The notes below the pieces were generated by a model. The model made no database searches and had not been told where the DNA came from. It saw only the letters and a list, made by a program, of their open reading frames with translations. Below, in pieces: positions 12,485-24,283 of a DNA stretch of 64,000 nucleotides (position 1 is the stretch's first letter; each line of letters begins with the position of its first letter). Origin of the DNA: Diogma glabrata. Lineage: Eukaryota; Arthropoda; Insecta; Diptera; Cylindrotomidae. The stretch spans positions 220,924,263-220,988,262 of the forward strand of contig OY856188.1 of the NCBI GenBank assembly GCA_963693315.1, read 5' to 3'. The position numbers were made by a program, and so were the translations under genes.

Positions 12485-13419
12485 TCATTTTTTCTCACAG
12501 AACCAGAATCAAGGTACTGATAGGGAAAAAGTGTTACACTCATTATCAGGACTCAATCAGGCTGCCCTACCGATGCCTGATCCGAACTAGGACAAACTTG
12601 ATCAGAACCTTATTTAAGCCCTGACAAATTTCTGTTCGGGTATCTCTTGCCCTTAAAATAAATAATCATTGTTAACTATTATAAATTAAAATTACTCGTG
12701 TTTATTCATACCTTAGATTATAAAATACACACGATAAGCAATATTTTTTTAAGTTGAAGTTTTTTTTATTAACATAAAGTAGTGTGCGAATTTGACGTGA
12801 TAGAATTTGCGTTGAAAAAATACAGTAGCCTAGAATTTTAAATATCATCGAGGTTTTCCGTTGCTTGACCAAATATGTTTACAAAATAACAGACTTATGT
12901 AGATATTTTGTATTTTACATTTTTACCGATTGGAAAATGATCAACCTTATCCAATTTTATTTTATTTTTCTCAAAAGTATTTTGATTCAGATAAAACTGA
13001 TATATAATATACAATATCAAAACTGAAAATTTGATACTAACTAAAATTCATATACGCCTTGGTTTTGTTTTCATTTAGAATAATTTTAGAGTGAAATGGA
13101 TATTGTTTGACGATTAATTGTTTTTGGTTTTGTTTGTATTTAGAATGAAATTAAAATAAAATATATATTGTTTGGCAGTTTTTTCTTTCTGGCAATAGAA
13201 GAATAAAATTATATTTTTTTTTCTATAAATGGAAAGAGATAAAAATGCTGCATAGGGTCCTTGTATTTTTGTGTTTAGTTTTACAGGAGCCTTGTGTAAA
13301 TTATTTTCAATACCAATATTGAATTTAAAAAACAGCTTCAATTTTTTTTATAGTATTATAGTGTACACACACAAAATATATAAAATATTGCTTATCCTGT
13401 ATATTTTATATTCTATGAT

Positions 13420-13439
13420 TCATACACAATCATAAATAT

Positions 13440-13476
<37 letters not shown>

Positions 13477-13710
13477 GCGTTCATGCTCCTGTAGGAGCGT
13501 TGCCAGGTTAATCAGCTTTGAATATTCACCACGGTCATTCGCAACAGCGACATAATTACCATGGCAGCCGATTTTTTTAAGGTCGTTTATTACGTCAGTC
13601 TCCCATTGTAGTCGTGGTCTACCCCGCGGTCTACCACTCCCTGGGGTACTAACGTACATTTTTCTAATCATTCCAGACTGTGAATCGGCTCGTAGAACAT
13701 GCCAAACCAA
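13420..13710 (-). pseudogene. C-terminal part of RTE-like ORF, copy 2
   Basis: It encodes the arginine-rich tail of the element (SGRPRGRPRLQWETDVINDL), the conserved W-H-V-R plus R-G-R-P-R-L-W pattern at the end of many RTE-type proteins. In copy 3 this region is fused in frame with the RT. Here a one-base loss (GGC instead of GGGC) shifts the frame at about 13708. The last codons run into the poly-A tract. Confidence 0.8.
13443..13474 (-). repeat. Poly-A tail of RTE-like copy 2
   Basis: A run of T on the + strand directly follows the element's last codons, so the element ends here on the minus strand. Confidence 0.85.
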
Positions 13711-14471
13711 GCAATCCTATTAGAACGGATACAACCTATTATATCAGGACCCTCAAGAAGGTCTCTGATCTCAAAGTTATACCGGGTTCTATACTCTCCA
13801 TCGTCTGTCTTAAGTGGACCAAAAATGTAGCGTAGGATCTTACGCTCAAATACAAATAAATGCGATTCGTCATTTTGTGTAAGGGTCCACGTTTGTGACC
13901 CATACATCACAACCGGTCTAATCAATGTCTTGTATAACTTGAGCTTGGTGTTAGTTGATACATACGGTGATCCAAGGAGAGGTTTAATTGAGTAGAAAGT
14001 TCGATTACCTGCAGCGATTCGAGCTTTAATATCTGTAAGTATGCTGTTGTTTGAGTCAAGCATTGATCCCAAATATTTAAAAGATTCAACTCCCTCAATT
14101 CGTTCATCGCCGCACATCAAATCTTTCTTCTCAGCCTCTCTTGAAACATTCATATGTTTGGTTTTATGGTAGTTAATTTGCAGACCAATTTTAATAGCAC
14201 CACTCTCAAGCGACTTGAAAGTCTCACTCATAACAGCTTCACTTCGGCCGAGGATGACAACATCATCAGCGTAAGCAATCATCTGTACTGAGTTTATTGA
14301 CAAGATATTGTTATTAGTCGGTAGTTTCTTTTGACGGCACACATATTCCAAGGCTAGATTAAAAAGTATAGGAGAGATAGCATCACCTTGTCTTAAACCG
14401 GAGTCGACTTTAAAAAACTTTGATATTTCGTTCTCTACTCGTACACAGCATTGAGAGTTCTGTACTGTCAT
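13668..14471 (-). pseudogene. RT palm/thumb part of RTE-like copy 2
   Basis: 267 codons start right after an in-frame stop. They include VDSGLRQGDAISPILFNLAL (RT motif B region), IAYADDVVIL (catalytic YADD, motif C), the connection LIRPVVMYGSQTWTLTQND and the start of the tail. It is in the same frame as 14472-16367; only the TAA at 14472-14474 separates them. Copy 3 has AAA at that site, so this is a nonsense change and not a true ORF boundary. The frame is lost near 13708. Confidence 0.9.
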
Positions 14472-16367
14472 TTAGCATAGTGATACCAGTTTACCAGGAA
14501 TTCCCATTGACACCAGAGCAGACCATAGAGTCTCTCGTTCGAGAGAGTCGTAGGCCTGCCTGAAATCAATGAAAAGTTGGTGCACAGGTATGTTGAACTC
14601 TCGACACTTTTCCAAAATCATCCTTATCGAGAAAAGTGCATCGGTGGTACCTCGGCCCCGCCGGAAACCACACTGATATTCTCCAAACAGTTGTTCAGCA
14701 AAAGGATTGATTTTGGATAGCAAAATGTAGGAAAAGACCTTATATGCTGTGCAGAGGAGGGCGATTCCTCTGTAGTTTGCACATTGTAGGCGATTACCTT
14801 TTTTATGGATTGGTATCAGCATAGCTTTGTTCCAGTCCTGTGGCATGGTTTCAGTCCTCCAGATCATTTGAACAAGTTCAAACAATCTTGAGGATAGAGT
14901 TTCGCCACCATGTACAATCATTTCGGATGTTATATCGTCGATAACAGGTGCTTTATTGCATTTTAATTTTGACAGCGCCGCATCGAATTCCTCTCTGGTG
15001 GGTTCTTCTACATGTACCTTTGACGCACGAATAAGCTTAGCTCGTCGCCCGACTTGTTGCTGGTCACTTAAGTTGAGAAGATTCTCAAAATAAGCGGCCC
15101 AAGTATCTAAAATATTTTTAAGGTCTACTTGTAGCTCCCCATTTTCGTTTTGAATAGCAGTCGATCTAGTTTGAGGGCCCTTCTTTAAGGTTTTAACCTG
15201 TTGAAAGAAGTTACGCGATTTATGTTCCTTATTGAAGCTTTCAATCTCCTCACACTGTCTCTTCCACCATTCTCTCTTCGTTCGTCTACATAGCTTTGTA
15301 ACGGCTTGTCTTGCCAGTTTATAATTCTCCTTCGTGGACCTGGTGTTGCGTCCTTGTAGACACTTCAGATAGCAATCTCTTTTGTATTGAATAGCATCAA
15401 GGCATGCTTGATCCATCCATGGCTTCTGGGAGTGGTTCTCTGGTCGTCCAAGTATTCCCTCAGCAGCGCTTAAAACAGCATCTTTGAGCAAATACCATGA
15501 CTTATCGACGTCTCCATTAATGGTTTCTGATTTCTCCAATGTTTCGGCAATATGGATTTGATATCTCTCTTCTGTTTCAGCATTCTTTAATGTTGAGATG
15601 TTAAAACGTTTCCGTTGATTGAATTTTGGAATGCCTGGATTTGGGAAGTGGAACCTTATCGTTGCACATACAAGGAAGTGGTCACTTCCAATGTATGCAC
15701 CTCTAAAGGATCGCACATCCAGAACGCTCGAAAAGAAACGTGTTGTTACTAGAACGTGATCAATTTGATTTCGAGTATTTCCATTCGGTGAGACCCAAGT
15801 CTGCTTATGAATCGATCGATGCGGAAAGAACGTACTGGCAATTCTCAAATTATTTAATAATGCAAACTCAGTCATTCTCTCACCATTATCATTCGAATTC
15901 AAATGCAGGCTGTTGGGACCCACCACATTTCCATAAGAGATATCTCTTCCAACCTGTCCATTAAAGTCACCAAGAACCATAATGAAGTCGCGTGTTGGTG
16001 TTTGTTTCATAACCTCTTCCAGTGCTATGTAGAAATTATCCTTCTCGTCGACGGTCTTAGCTTCAGTTGGTGCATGTACGGCAATAAGAGAAATATTGTT
16101 ATATGTACCGCGTACACGTAGGTAGCAGATCCTCTCACTGACCGGGATGAATTTCATCACGGCTTCTTGTATGCGTGCACCAACAAGAAAGCCAGTTCCA
16201 AATTCTCTTCGAGAAGGATGACCACTACAGTATAGAGAGTGACTATCCAAATCTTGTTTTCCGATTATCGGCTGTCTAATTTCTTGTAGAGCAATAATAT
16301 CCATCCTATACCTCTCAGCCTCTGTTTCTAGACTTATAAGAGCATCAGGAGAGCTCAGGCTGCGCAC
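14472..16367 (-). pseudogene. Endonuclease and RT fingers of RTE-like copy 2
   Basis: 631 codons. The frame stays open upstream to about 16467 and reads RIGTWNVRSL just before the marked start. That is the usual first strand of the endonuclease, so the biological start lies further 5' and no ATG in frame was found. Visible motifs: IIALQEIR (endonuclease Glu), GDFNGQVGRD (catalytic D and N), SDHFLV (terminal Asp-His), NKAPVIDDITSEMI, NYRGIALLCTAYK, CGFRRGRGTTDALFSI and LFIDFRQAYDS (RT motif A). It ends at a TAA that is AAA in copy 3. The endonuclease nicks DNA for target-primed reverse transcription. Confidence 0.9.
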
Positions 16368-16499
16368 GTTCCACGTTCCGATTCGGTAGTCTGGTCGTTT
16401 TTCACGTCCAGGTAAAATTCTGTTGTTTTTTCCGGGTCTGTTTTTCTCTTTCTGATAACCAAATTTAACATATTAGTTTTTTTCCGTGGTTAGGGTGTT

Positions 16500-16816
16500 A
16501 ACCTTAGGCCCAACCCAAATTGTCGTGAATGGGTCCGTTCTGCATATTAAGGTCACCAGAAACAACCTTTTTACACGTTTATATAGCGAGCCGCTTGATT
16601 CAAGACAGACGCCCGCTCCAAGCCGCCCCTGACATGGAGAACAGACGCTTGAGTCGCATTGGTTGTAGAGCGCCAATTCGCCGTGATGTAGCGTCATTGA
16701 CTAAGCAGTTTTTACTCTGCTTGTCTCCAATACACCAACCTAATTCTGTCAGCATTACCCAGGCAGCACGGCGTGGACGTCGAATTTCGGATTTCGCTAC
16801 CCATAAATATTTTTAG
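16500..16816 (-). other. Probable 5' UTR of RTE-like copy 2
   Basis: Upstream of the endonuclease frame the sequence is GC-richer than its surroundings. Its inner part (16500-16555) matches copy 1 at about 8840-8893, so it belongs to the element. The outer limit near 16816 is set only by the change to AT-rich sequence. Confidence 0.45.
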
Positions 16817-17799
16817 TGATCAAGAATTACGAAGATCATCAACCTTTCAAAAGAAGTACATACATATAGTATAATATATATTTCTAAGATAACCAGAAGT
16901 CCCGCTTTTGGCGGGACAGTCTCGAATTTTAACAATTTTGTCCACATCCCGCGGCGTTTTAAAATTGTTACGACTTCTATAAAGAATGCACGACAAGCTA
17001 GGGAACGGCGTGAGAACAGGAAGATACGGTTGTAGCAAAAAATTCCAATAGAGAACAAATGGTTAGGAGCATTTCAAAATTTCGAAACAGACCATATTCC
17101 AAACAATAATCCATTAAAACTGAACGCGTTTTTTCTACGGTAAATATAAAGTAAAAAAGAAAAATCACAATTAAGTGTTGAGACTATGAAAGCCATTTTA
17201 TGTGTGAAATAAAATTTTATAAATTCTTGTGAAAATTTTCATGATCTTTTTAAGCGACAGCAATATTCTAAGAAAAAGAATTCCAAAAATTAGATTTCTA
17301 AGCCAACGAATAATACATAAGCCCAATACTGATAAAATTTGTGATCCACGCGACCGTATGTTAACCCGATCATTTTAGATCAACTTCATACTTGGAATAT
17401 AACCAGCAAAAGTGAAATAAAAATAACTAGGTTTTTAATAGTATATTTTTCAACGATGCTGAAAACAACACCTTTTGAAACGAGAGGACAGCTTACCAGC
17501 CGAGGTTGGTAACGGTCGCGAAATTCAAAATATGATTTTCGACGAGTAGAAGACTGTACTTTTTCTACTACTTTTTTAAAAATTATTATTAATTATTAAA
17601 CATTTTCATGTATAATTACATACAATTCAAATTTTAAAACATACACTGTTACAAATTAAAATTGTATATGTGTATTTATATGTCTGCTATTAAAAAATAG
17701 ATGACTCAATATGAATAAATTATCCAATTTTTATGTTATAAACATAGCTGTCTTTAATTACAAGCCTTATTGTTTTTTCGTGAATTTTTTGCATATCCA
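16817..17799. other. Noncoding stretch with a GC-rich hairpin
   Basis: No gene seen. Bases 16899-16917 form a perfect 7-bp hairpin (GTCCCGC, loop TTTTG, GCGGGAC). The following AATTTTAACAATTTTG has an imperfect complement 40 bases on, the style of a small TIR-derived repeat. Confidence 0.45.
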
Positions 17800-18730
17800 T
17801 ATTTTTTTTTTTTTTTTTTTTTTTATTCAATGTTAGGCATGTTTAGTGTTAACCAATATAGATCAACGTCTCTGAATATCCGAAGATACCATGCTAACTA
17901 GGGAACTAGGGTTCGAAAGTATTATTTAATTTTCTTTCAGGAATTTATTAACGTTGATCTTAAAGTTTTGAGGATTAAAATTATCAGGAAAGACCCACGC
18001 CGGTAAGGCATTCCAGAGATGAGAAACTCTGTTAAAAAAATCGCGTTGAAAAGCGACAGTTCTACACCTTGTCACTTGAACCGTAAAAGGATGGGCTGCT
18101 ATTGATGCTCTGGTGAAACGCGCAAAGTTTGCTGGTTCAGGCAAAATCGATTTGATCTCCGTAGACGCCCGTTCGTCCATAATATACTTGTAAAATACCG
18201 TCAAATCAGCGACGTCTCTTCTATGTTGCAAGGAATCAAGCTCGTTAGTAAGAGTCGAGTTGCTGATCAATTTAACAGCTCTCCGTTGTATAGAATCAAG
18301 ACATTTTAAGCTACTTATGTAGGCTCCACCCCATATGTGAGAGCAATACTCCATGCAGGGACGAATAAATGATTTATATATTAAAAGAAGCTGTTCGCTA
18401 TTAAAAACCTTACGACAACGACCCAAGAATCCTAATTTTTGAACAGCGTTCTTAGCTAGGTTAAAAATATGAGAATTCCATTTCATATTATTTTCAATCT
18501 CAACTCCTAGAAGTTTAATAGATTCTTTCTCTTGAAGATCATTTGAATCAAACTTTAATAAAAACGGATTAGGTGTTGATAACCTAGAAAAATGACAAAC
18601 TTGAGTTTTACTTGTGTTGAATTCAACACTGTTAGCAACTCCCCAATCTAAGATGGTTTTTAAATCAATATTTAATGACTCTATCAAGTTTGATCTAGCG
18701 ACATTAAGATTTGATGGTGCATACAAATAA
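17800..18730 (-). mobile_element. 5'-truncated CR1/Jockey-type non-LTR retrotransposon
   Basis: A run of about 27 T at 17800-17826 marks a poly-A tail on the minus strand, preceded by the C-terminal part of an RT protein (17926-18730). The upstream end is at a Harbinger-like MITE (18731-19019), beyond which I cannot recognise more of the element. Confidence 0.75.
17926..18730 (-). pseudogene. RT C-terminal region of CR1/Jockey-type element
   Basis: About 267 codons without a break. The protein has the post-palm RT part: SVEFNTSKTQVCHFSR (primer-grip region), IKLLGVEI, the thumb KLGFLGRCRKVFNSEQLLLI, then IRPCMEYCSHIWGGA and LDSIQRRAVKLI, followed by the RDVADLTVFYKY and HLWNALP motifs that close such proteins. 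Catalytic motifs A to C are not included. The few codons before 18731 that appear open belong to the inserted MITE. The clean frame suggests a fairly recent 5'-truncated insertion. Confidence 0.8.
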
Positions 18731-19019
18731 GGCCCGCTATACACTTGAGCTAAACTATGCGAACTATGTGAACTATGTTTACAAAAAAATAATGTTTTAA
18801 TATAATATTTTTTAAAATATAAATAATAATATTTTTTAAATAATAATATTTTTTAAACGAATAATATTTTTTAAACAAAATGTAATGAATGTAATGTTTC
18901 CTTTTTTATTTTCTTTTTTTAAATGTTTTGTTTCGGTAATGTTTTTTGTATAATTAAGTTGTATACAAAAAACATAGTTCGCATAGTTCACATAGTTTAG
19001 CTCAAGTGTATAGCGGGCC
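18731..19019. mobile_element. Harbinger-like MITE, 289 bp
   Basis: Terminal inverted repeats of about 50 bp start GGCCCGCTATACACTTGAGC and are nearly perfect. The flanks are TAA (18728-18730) and TAA (19020-19022), the 3-bp target duplication typical of PIF/Harbinger. Each TIR holds two GAACTATG-type repeats. The centre is AT-rich and noncoding. Confidence 0.8.
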
Positions 19020-19170
19020 TAATAGTTATTCACGATGTTATATTTTTATTCTATTTACGCTACAAAATCCTATATTAGTATTCTTTTTACTCTATAAAGT
19101 TCTTAAAACTTAAAATCTTTAAATAACACATCTTTGTAGGTTTATTGTTTTTTTAATTTCGCGTCTAGTA

Positions 19171-20390
19171 CACCGAAAGAAAAAATCTTGGTTGATTCAA
19201 ACATGTTGCATTGTTAATCGAAAATTAAGTGAAAATTGGGGAACTAAATACGTTTGTGATTGAATCAACCAACGCTCCGTATTTAAATTAACAATTTAAC
19301 CGTTGTTGATATATTTTTTTATAAGTATCACAAACATATTTGATTTAACCATGTTTGTAGTTGAGTCAATTATGATTTAATTTTCAATTGACTACAAACG
19401 TGGTAAATTAAAAATTAGACTAAAAATAGTGATATTTGAATACGTTTGTGATAGAATCAAGCAATACGCCGTATAAAATCTTTTGGTTTGGTACATCTTT
19501 GTTATGTTTTTGCTGCTATCGATGTTTGTATGGGTTCGTTTTTTTCGTAAATATAATATTTGAAATTTTTTATATTAGAAGTATGTATTTCGCATCAATC
19601 CCGACAAACATTTTTATGCATAAAGCTAGCGTTCGTATATTTACGTTCTAAATAGGAAATGTATGAGTGTGATTTTGTTTGTAAAGGATGCGTCCATTTT
19701 TTCGCCAATTTTTTAATGATACAATTTAAAAGACCAAAATTCAGAAATCAAAAAATTTAAATATTTGAATTATGTGTAGAAAATTATACTAATTTTCCAT
19801 AATTTTCTCATTATTATGAAAAATTAAATTAAAATATCGATAAATGGACATGAAACAAGACAAATAAAAAATATTAAGAAAAATATAATAATTTTTTTAA
19901 ATCACCAAAATTAATTACAGAAAGGGCCTGTTTCATTAACGATATTTTTGTTATAACATTAACTGAAAAATTTCTTTCGCACATAATTTTATATGCAAAT
20001 AATAAAAAAATTATTTAAATCAATTAAACACATCTAAATTATTTCCTAAAGTAAAATGTTAAATAAAACCAGCCATGTTAAAATACATAAAAACTTTTTA
20101 TTTTTCTATTCTTTTGTTTATTATTTTTCTTTATTTTGTTTATTAGTTTCTTTTCTCCTAGTTTTTTATTTTAACAAACACAATAATTTTCAAACAAAAA
20201 CATGAACAAACTGAACTGAGAAATATGAACAAGAAAAATTGATCACGCCGTGGTTGATTTAAATAATGAAAATTGTTACGTTTTTCAAAATAAATTGACA
20301 ATGCTACATTGGTTAAAATAACCTCGTTCGTATTAGACGCAAAATCAAACAGGCTTTTTAGTTGATTCTACCAACGTTTTTTTTTCGGTG
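19171..20390. mobile_element. TA-flanked TIR element, about 1.2 kb, nonautonomous
   Basis: Starts CACCGAAAGAAAAAATCTTG and ends with the inverted ACCAACGTTTTTTTTTCGGTG; TA dinucleotides flank both ends, as for Tc1/mariner-like elements. The motif TTGATTCAACC and its complement recur near both ends and inside (for example 19258-19275, 19445-19465). No transposase frame is present. Confidence 0.6.
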
Positions 20391-20392
20391 TA

Positions 20393-22225
20393 GGCTTATA
20401 ACTAAAGATGGTTTGTACTTTGTCATAAACAAAATCAAAGTCCGATTTCAGATTTCTGAAATAAAAATATCAGTTTTGATTTAGTTTTTGAATGGGAATG
20501 ACATTACGTAAATTCTTGATATATTTTAACACAACCTAAATTATTTTACGTAAAATAAATATTTTATTTTCATTTTTGTTAAATAAATAGGTGAAATAAT
20601 ATTTTTTAAAAATATCTTAACTGTTGACTGTTTTTTATCATACTATTTAAAAAGAATATATTTAACTATTATTATTTTTACAATTTTAATGTAAATTGTC
20701 CGTAAATAATTCAAAAATAAATTAACGTCTTCCTCCAAACAGAGACAAATTAACACTAATAAAATTATTTCATTCAATTCAATCAATCAATTGATTGTCT
20801 TAACGGGTATTCCTGGATGGTTTATTCTGGTTAAGAAATTAGAAAATAGATGGCTTTTAAAAACTTACTTTCGTCACCAGGTACGAAAGTAATTCGTATA
20901 GGTTTTTTTATCACCGGTGACGAAAAAGAAGTTTTCGATGCAATGAACAAACATCGAAAGTAGATGTTTTATGTTGGGTAGTAGAAAAAAAAATTTTAAA
21001 GTGTTTAGTTTGTGAACAAGGATGTCCGAAAGTTTTCTGAAAATTCAAACTTAGGATGACTTTGAAATCAAATTGCATAGAGAACGTCTTACCCGATATC
21101 AACGGTTTTATATGTGTAGGAAAGCTAATTGATTAGACAAAATCGAAACAAAATACACATTAAAATGTTTGCTTACAAACACTGTTAGAAATATTAGGAT
21201 ACAAATTTTTTGATGTTCCAACCATATCCTAAAACATTCTACAATTTGAGCGTTGGGCGTTTTTTGTTCTATAGATTTTAATTTTTAAAAATGTGCATCT
21301 CAGGTCAAAAATATTTAGTTTGAAGTTCGTGATTTGGACGACCGGTCAACGGCCGATCAATTTCACACTTAGCATACAAGTGGTATGGGTGAAGGAAAAA
21401 CTACGCGTGTTTTAGAAACATTTTGAAGTGTTTAATTTGATAACAAGGCAGTCCAAAATATTTCTGAAAATTCAAACTCAGGGTTACTTTGAAATCAAAT
21501 TGCCAGAGAACGGCTCACTCGATATCAACTGTTTAATGTGTGTTGGACATGGCAACTATTGACAACTAGCCGATAGATTGGTTAGTTGTAAAACTTTTTG
21601 ATCTGAGATGTGCAACTTTAAAATTGTAATGTCTATTTTTTCAAAAGGCCAGTCAATTATCTTTTCAACGCACATAAGACCGTTGATATCGGGTGAGCGT
21701 TTTTCTTGCAATTTGATTTCAAAGTCACCCTAAGTTAGGGTTTCCAGAAAACTTTCAAACCACAAAAGTTTTCAAAAACCACAGTTATTTTGTATTTCAC
21801 CTATACTATACTTATATTCCATGTCGATCAAAAGCGGTTTAGGTCGGCCAGAACACGAATTTCATCTACCATACATAATTTTTTTTATTTATTATATTTG
21901 TGAATTGTACTTATATTGAAATTTGAACAAATATATTACAATATTATTTTTGTGTTCCTTGACAAATTTTTGTTGCTCCATATATACACTAAATTTTTAA
22001 TCAATTAAGGATCCCTGATTGATAAGGGAATCTAGCCAAACAGACATCTTGCCGTTTAGACTTCGTTTTATTAAATCCACTGATCTTACCCTCGTAATAT
22101 TTCGGTGTTTATTTTTTGTTAATACCAAATGAATCATATTTATTACCTTGATTGTAGAATTTAAAAAAGCAATTAACCCACTAGAAAATAATATCAATTT
22201 ATCATTTATGCACAAATCTTGTTCA
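20393..22225. other. Noncoding stretch containing a three-copy repeat
   Basis: No gene. A unit of about 110-125 bp occurs three times: 20985-21110 (+), 21418-21545 (+) and 21655-21775 (inverted). All share phrases such as TGAAATCAAATTGC and GATATCAAC. Confidence 0.55.
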
Positions 22226-22260
22226 CTATATAAAGGATAAATTTATTTAAAGTTTAGTTC
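22226..22260 (+). promoter_or_regulatory. Core promoter candidate for the odorant receptor
   Basis: TATATAAAG (22227-22235) lies 29 bases upstream of the A in TTAGTTC (22254-22260), an initiator-like site. The receptor ATG follows at 22298, giving a 5' UTR of about 40 bases. Spacing is right for TATA/Inr, but the region is AT-rich, so chance is possible. Confidence 0.45.
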
Positions 22261-22297
22261 TATACTGTTAACAGTTTATAGTTGATAGTTGTAAAAA

Positions 22298-22686
22298 ATG
22301 GATAACAAATTTGAAAATATTCTCAAACTGTTTGATTTTTCCATAAGAATAGTTGGGATCAAAGTATTTTCTCCAGTTAACCAACATGAAAATAAACCTA
22401 GATTTATTATAACATGCTTGTTGCTGATAACGATGGCAACTTTGATGATAAACTTTGGTATTGTAAATTATAACAAAATATCTTTGACATCAAAGTCCGT
22501 GTGTGTTTCATCAGGATTCTTTATTTCGTTAGTTAAATTTATTACATTAAAGTTTGAAAAAGAAAACTCTTTCAGGTTAGTTGAGGAGTTAAAATTAATG
22601 TACAATGATGTTGAAAACATTTATATCAACCTGATTATAAAGAGATGTGTGGGCAAATGCTACAAGCAGTGCGTGTTAATTGTTAA
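22298..22686 (+). CDS. Insect odorant receptor (7tm_6), exon 1
   Basis: ATG at 22298 opens 129 codons plus two bases, ending at a strong donor (GTAAGT at 22687-22692). The product begins with a hydrophilic intracellular N-terminus, then TM1 (about residues 36-58, FIITCLLLITMATLMINFGI) and TM2 (about 68-88). The Or family forms ligand-gated cation channels with Orco in olfactory neuron dendrites, with an inverted (N-in) topology. The exon ends in phase 2, and the acceptor 18.6 kb downstream restores the same frame. Without splicing the frame stops at 22688. No frame damage is seen. The subfamily cannot be named. Confidence 0.75.
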
Positions 22687-22692
22687 GTAAGT

Positions 22693-23585
22693 TTTTTGTT
22701 AAAATTTTAGATAGCTTTACATATATTATTTTATAATTTGATTACACTACTTCTTTTGTCTAAGATTTTAAGCAATATTCAGAGGCAATTTTGTATAAAC
22801 AATGAGAATTTATTTATATGAATTAGTAATCTTAAGGGTTGTTCCATCCATGAAATAAATGCAACCAGATTTACATCAGTTTGTAAATCGTCCCCATTAA
22901 TTTTCTTACAATAGTGAACCACTTTTGTTCGTTAGACAACGATAAGTTGTCTGTAATTGATAGGTGACGGGTGATGTTTATGATTCTTTGATGACTGTAA
23001 TGATTTTTGTTTCATAATAAAATCGCACATGGTTATTTTTTGTCTAAAGTGAATGTGTTTTTTAAATCGAAAAATAAAAAAATATATTCAGTCAGTTCTT
23101 CGAATCTTAGAATCAGTGTCATATACACTTCAATATTTGTCTTACATTAGCATCGATCTAGATTTCCCGAAGAACCACACGCTTGTTTTAGGTTTACCGA
23201 GTTGCCGCTAGCCATGACGACGATCTATCATATATTACATCATGAACGCTTTTTCGAAATCTGAGGCTACTTTTTTAACATTTCTCGGCGTTTTGGGTCA
23301 CAAGAAATATAGGTGATCAAAAAATGTGTGTCTGTCTACCGATCGCTCGGCATCTGGCCAACTAAAATGTGAAATCAACTGGCCCGATTTTATTTATTTA
23401 TTGGTCTAATTTTAAAAACTTTTAGATTCGATACCTAAGTAAGTGTGCCAAAAAATTGAATTTTAAAATTTTTTACTAATCGTTTAATTTGAGGTAGCGA
23501 ATCACAACCACCTAAACATGTGTTCTGAAGTATGAACTTTATTATTAATGCAACGTCACTAAAGGTATTCTTTTTTTCGTTGTAC
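22693..23585. other. Start of receptor intron 1, no gene
   Basis: AT-rich intronic sequence. The segment near 23270-23360 has the style of a dispersed insect repeat (an ACATTTCTCGGCGTTTTGGG phrase related to the block in the TIR elements at 433 and 51371). Confidence 0.4.
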
Positions 23586-24238
23586 TTGTGGCGAACATTT
23601 AAATTGTTTTCAAATTTTAATTGTAGCAAGCGATTTTTTTTATCGTTTAAAATTATTAAAAAAACAAAATAGTTTTATAATATACAGTTCTGGTTTTTCA
23701 TTTTTTGAATAAAGTTTGTTTTTCCAAATTTCAATAAATATTTAAAAAATTCTCTATAATGATTTTGTCTTTTAAAAAATATTAAATTAGTACTTGAAAT
23801 AAAATTATTTAAAAATAGTATATTTATGAATAATTCATTATGTTATAATGGGAAATATGAAAATTAGTGTGTTGAAAGTGAAGGAGGATTTAAATTTTCA
23901 AAACTACATAGATGTTAATAGTGAACGAACAATAATAATCCAATGATACATAGAAAAACAAATAAGCTCTAAATTACAATTTCTCTTTACGAATCCAAAT
24001 GAAAAATGGCAATACATATACATATACATTTGCTCATGACGTCTAATTCTCGCATCTGTTTTCAACATCGAAGGAAGCTTCAAGTTATCTGCCTGGAAAT
24101 AGTACGTTTGTCTTTTATTTGAAAAGGAATATTATGCAACAATTGATTATGCAGTGAAAGTAAATGGTAATTTAAAAAGTACAATTGGACCTTATATTTA
24201 TATCCCATGGAATTATTTAGCATTCTCAGAACTATATT
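23586..24238 (+). repeat. LTR 1 of a nonautonomous LTR element
   Basis: It begins TTGTGGCGAACATTTAAATT and its first 430 bases match 39060-39500. It is followed at once by a PBS-like GATCCCGACGTGATC (24244-24258). Confidence 0.6.
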
Positions 24239-24283
24239 TTCGTGATCCCGACGTGATCGTATTCGATGGCACTAGGGGGGGAG
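24239..24283 (+). other. Miniature internal region: PBS-like site next to a polypurine tract
   Basis: A PBS-like site and an ACTAGGGGGGGAGCG purine tract lie within about 45 bases, so LTR 1 and LTR 2 are separated by almost nothing. This looks like an internal deletion or recombination product. Confidence 0.5.

Larger units (their letters stand above)
9498..13419. other. Long AT-rich stretch without a recognisable gene
   Basis: No reading frame here resembles a protein family. Notable contents are a perfect 14-bp hairpin (10104-10139), a perfect 18-bp inverted repeat (12423-12484) and sequence near 11340-11420 that resembles the window start. Small open frames at 11899-12253 and 13114-13341 are compositionally AT-driven. 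Confidence 0.5.
13443..16816 (-). mobile_element. RTE-like non-LTR retrotransposon, copy 2 (nearly intact)
   Basis: A minus-strand element with a poly-A tail (seen as about 32 T at 13443-13474). Its long frame has an apurinic-type endonuclease followed by RT, the architecture of RTE-clade elements often annotated as craniofacial development protein 2-like. The 5' boundary is uncertain; sequence to about 16816 looks like 5' UTR. Two lesions break the frame: a stop at 14472-14474 and a 1-base deletion near 13695-13715. Copy 3 (44552-46358) is very similar, implying recent activity of the family. Confidence 0.85.

Noticed and set aside
15740..16121. Plus-strand open frames inside RTE-like copy 2
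   Set aside because: They are antisense shadows of the endonuclease domain on the minus strand.
16529..16816. 95-codon plus-strand frame
   Set aside because: It overlaps the 5' UTR of the minus-strand RTE-like element. No family recognised, and it is more likely element sequence read on the wrong strand.
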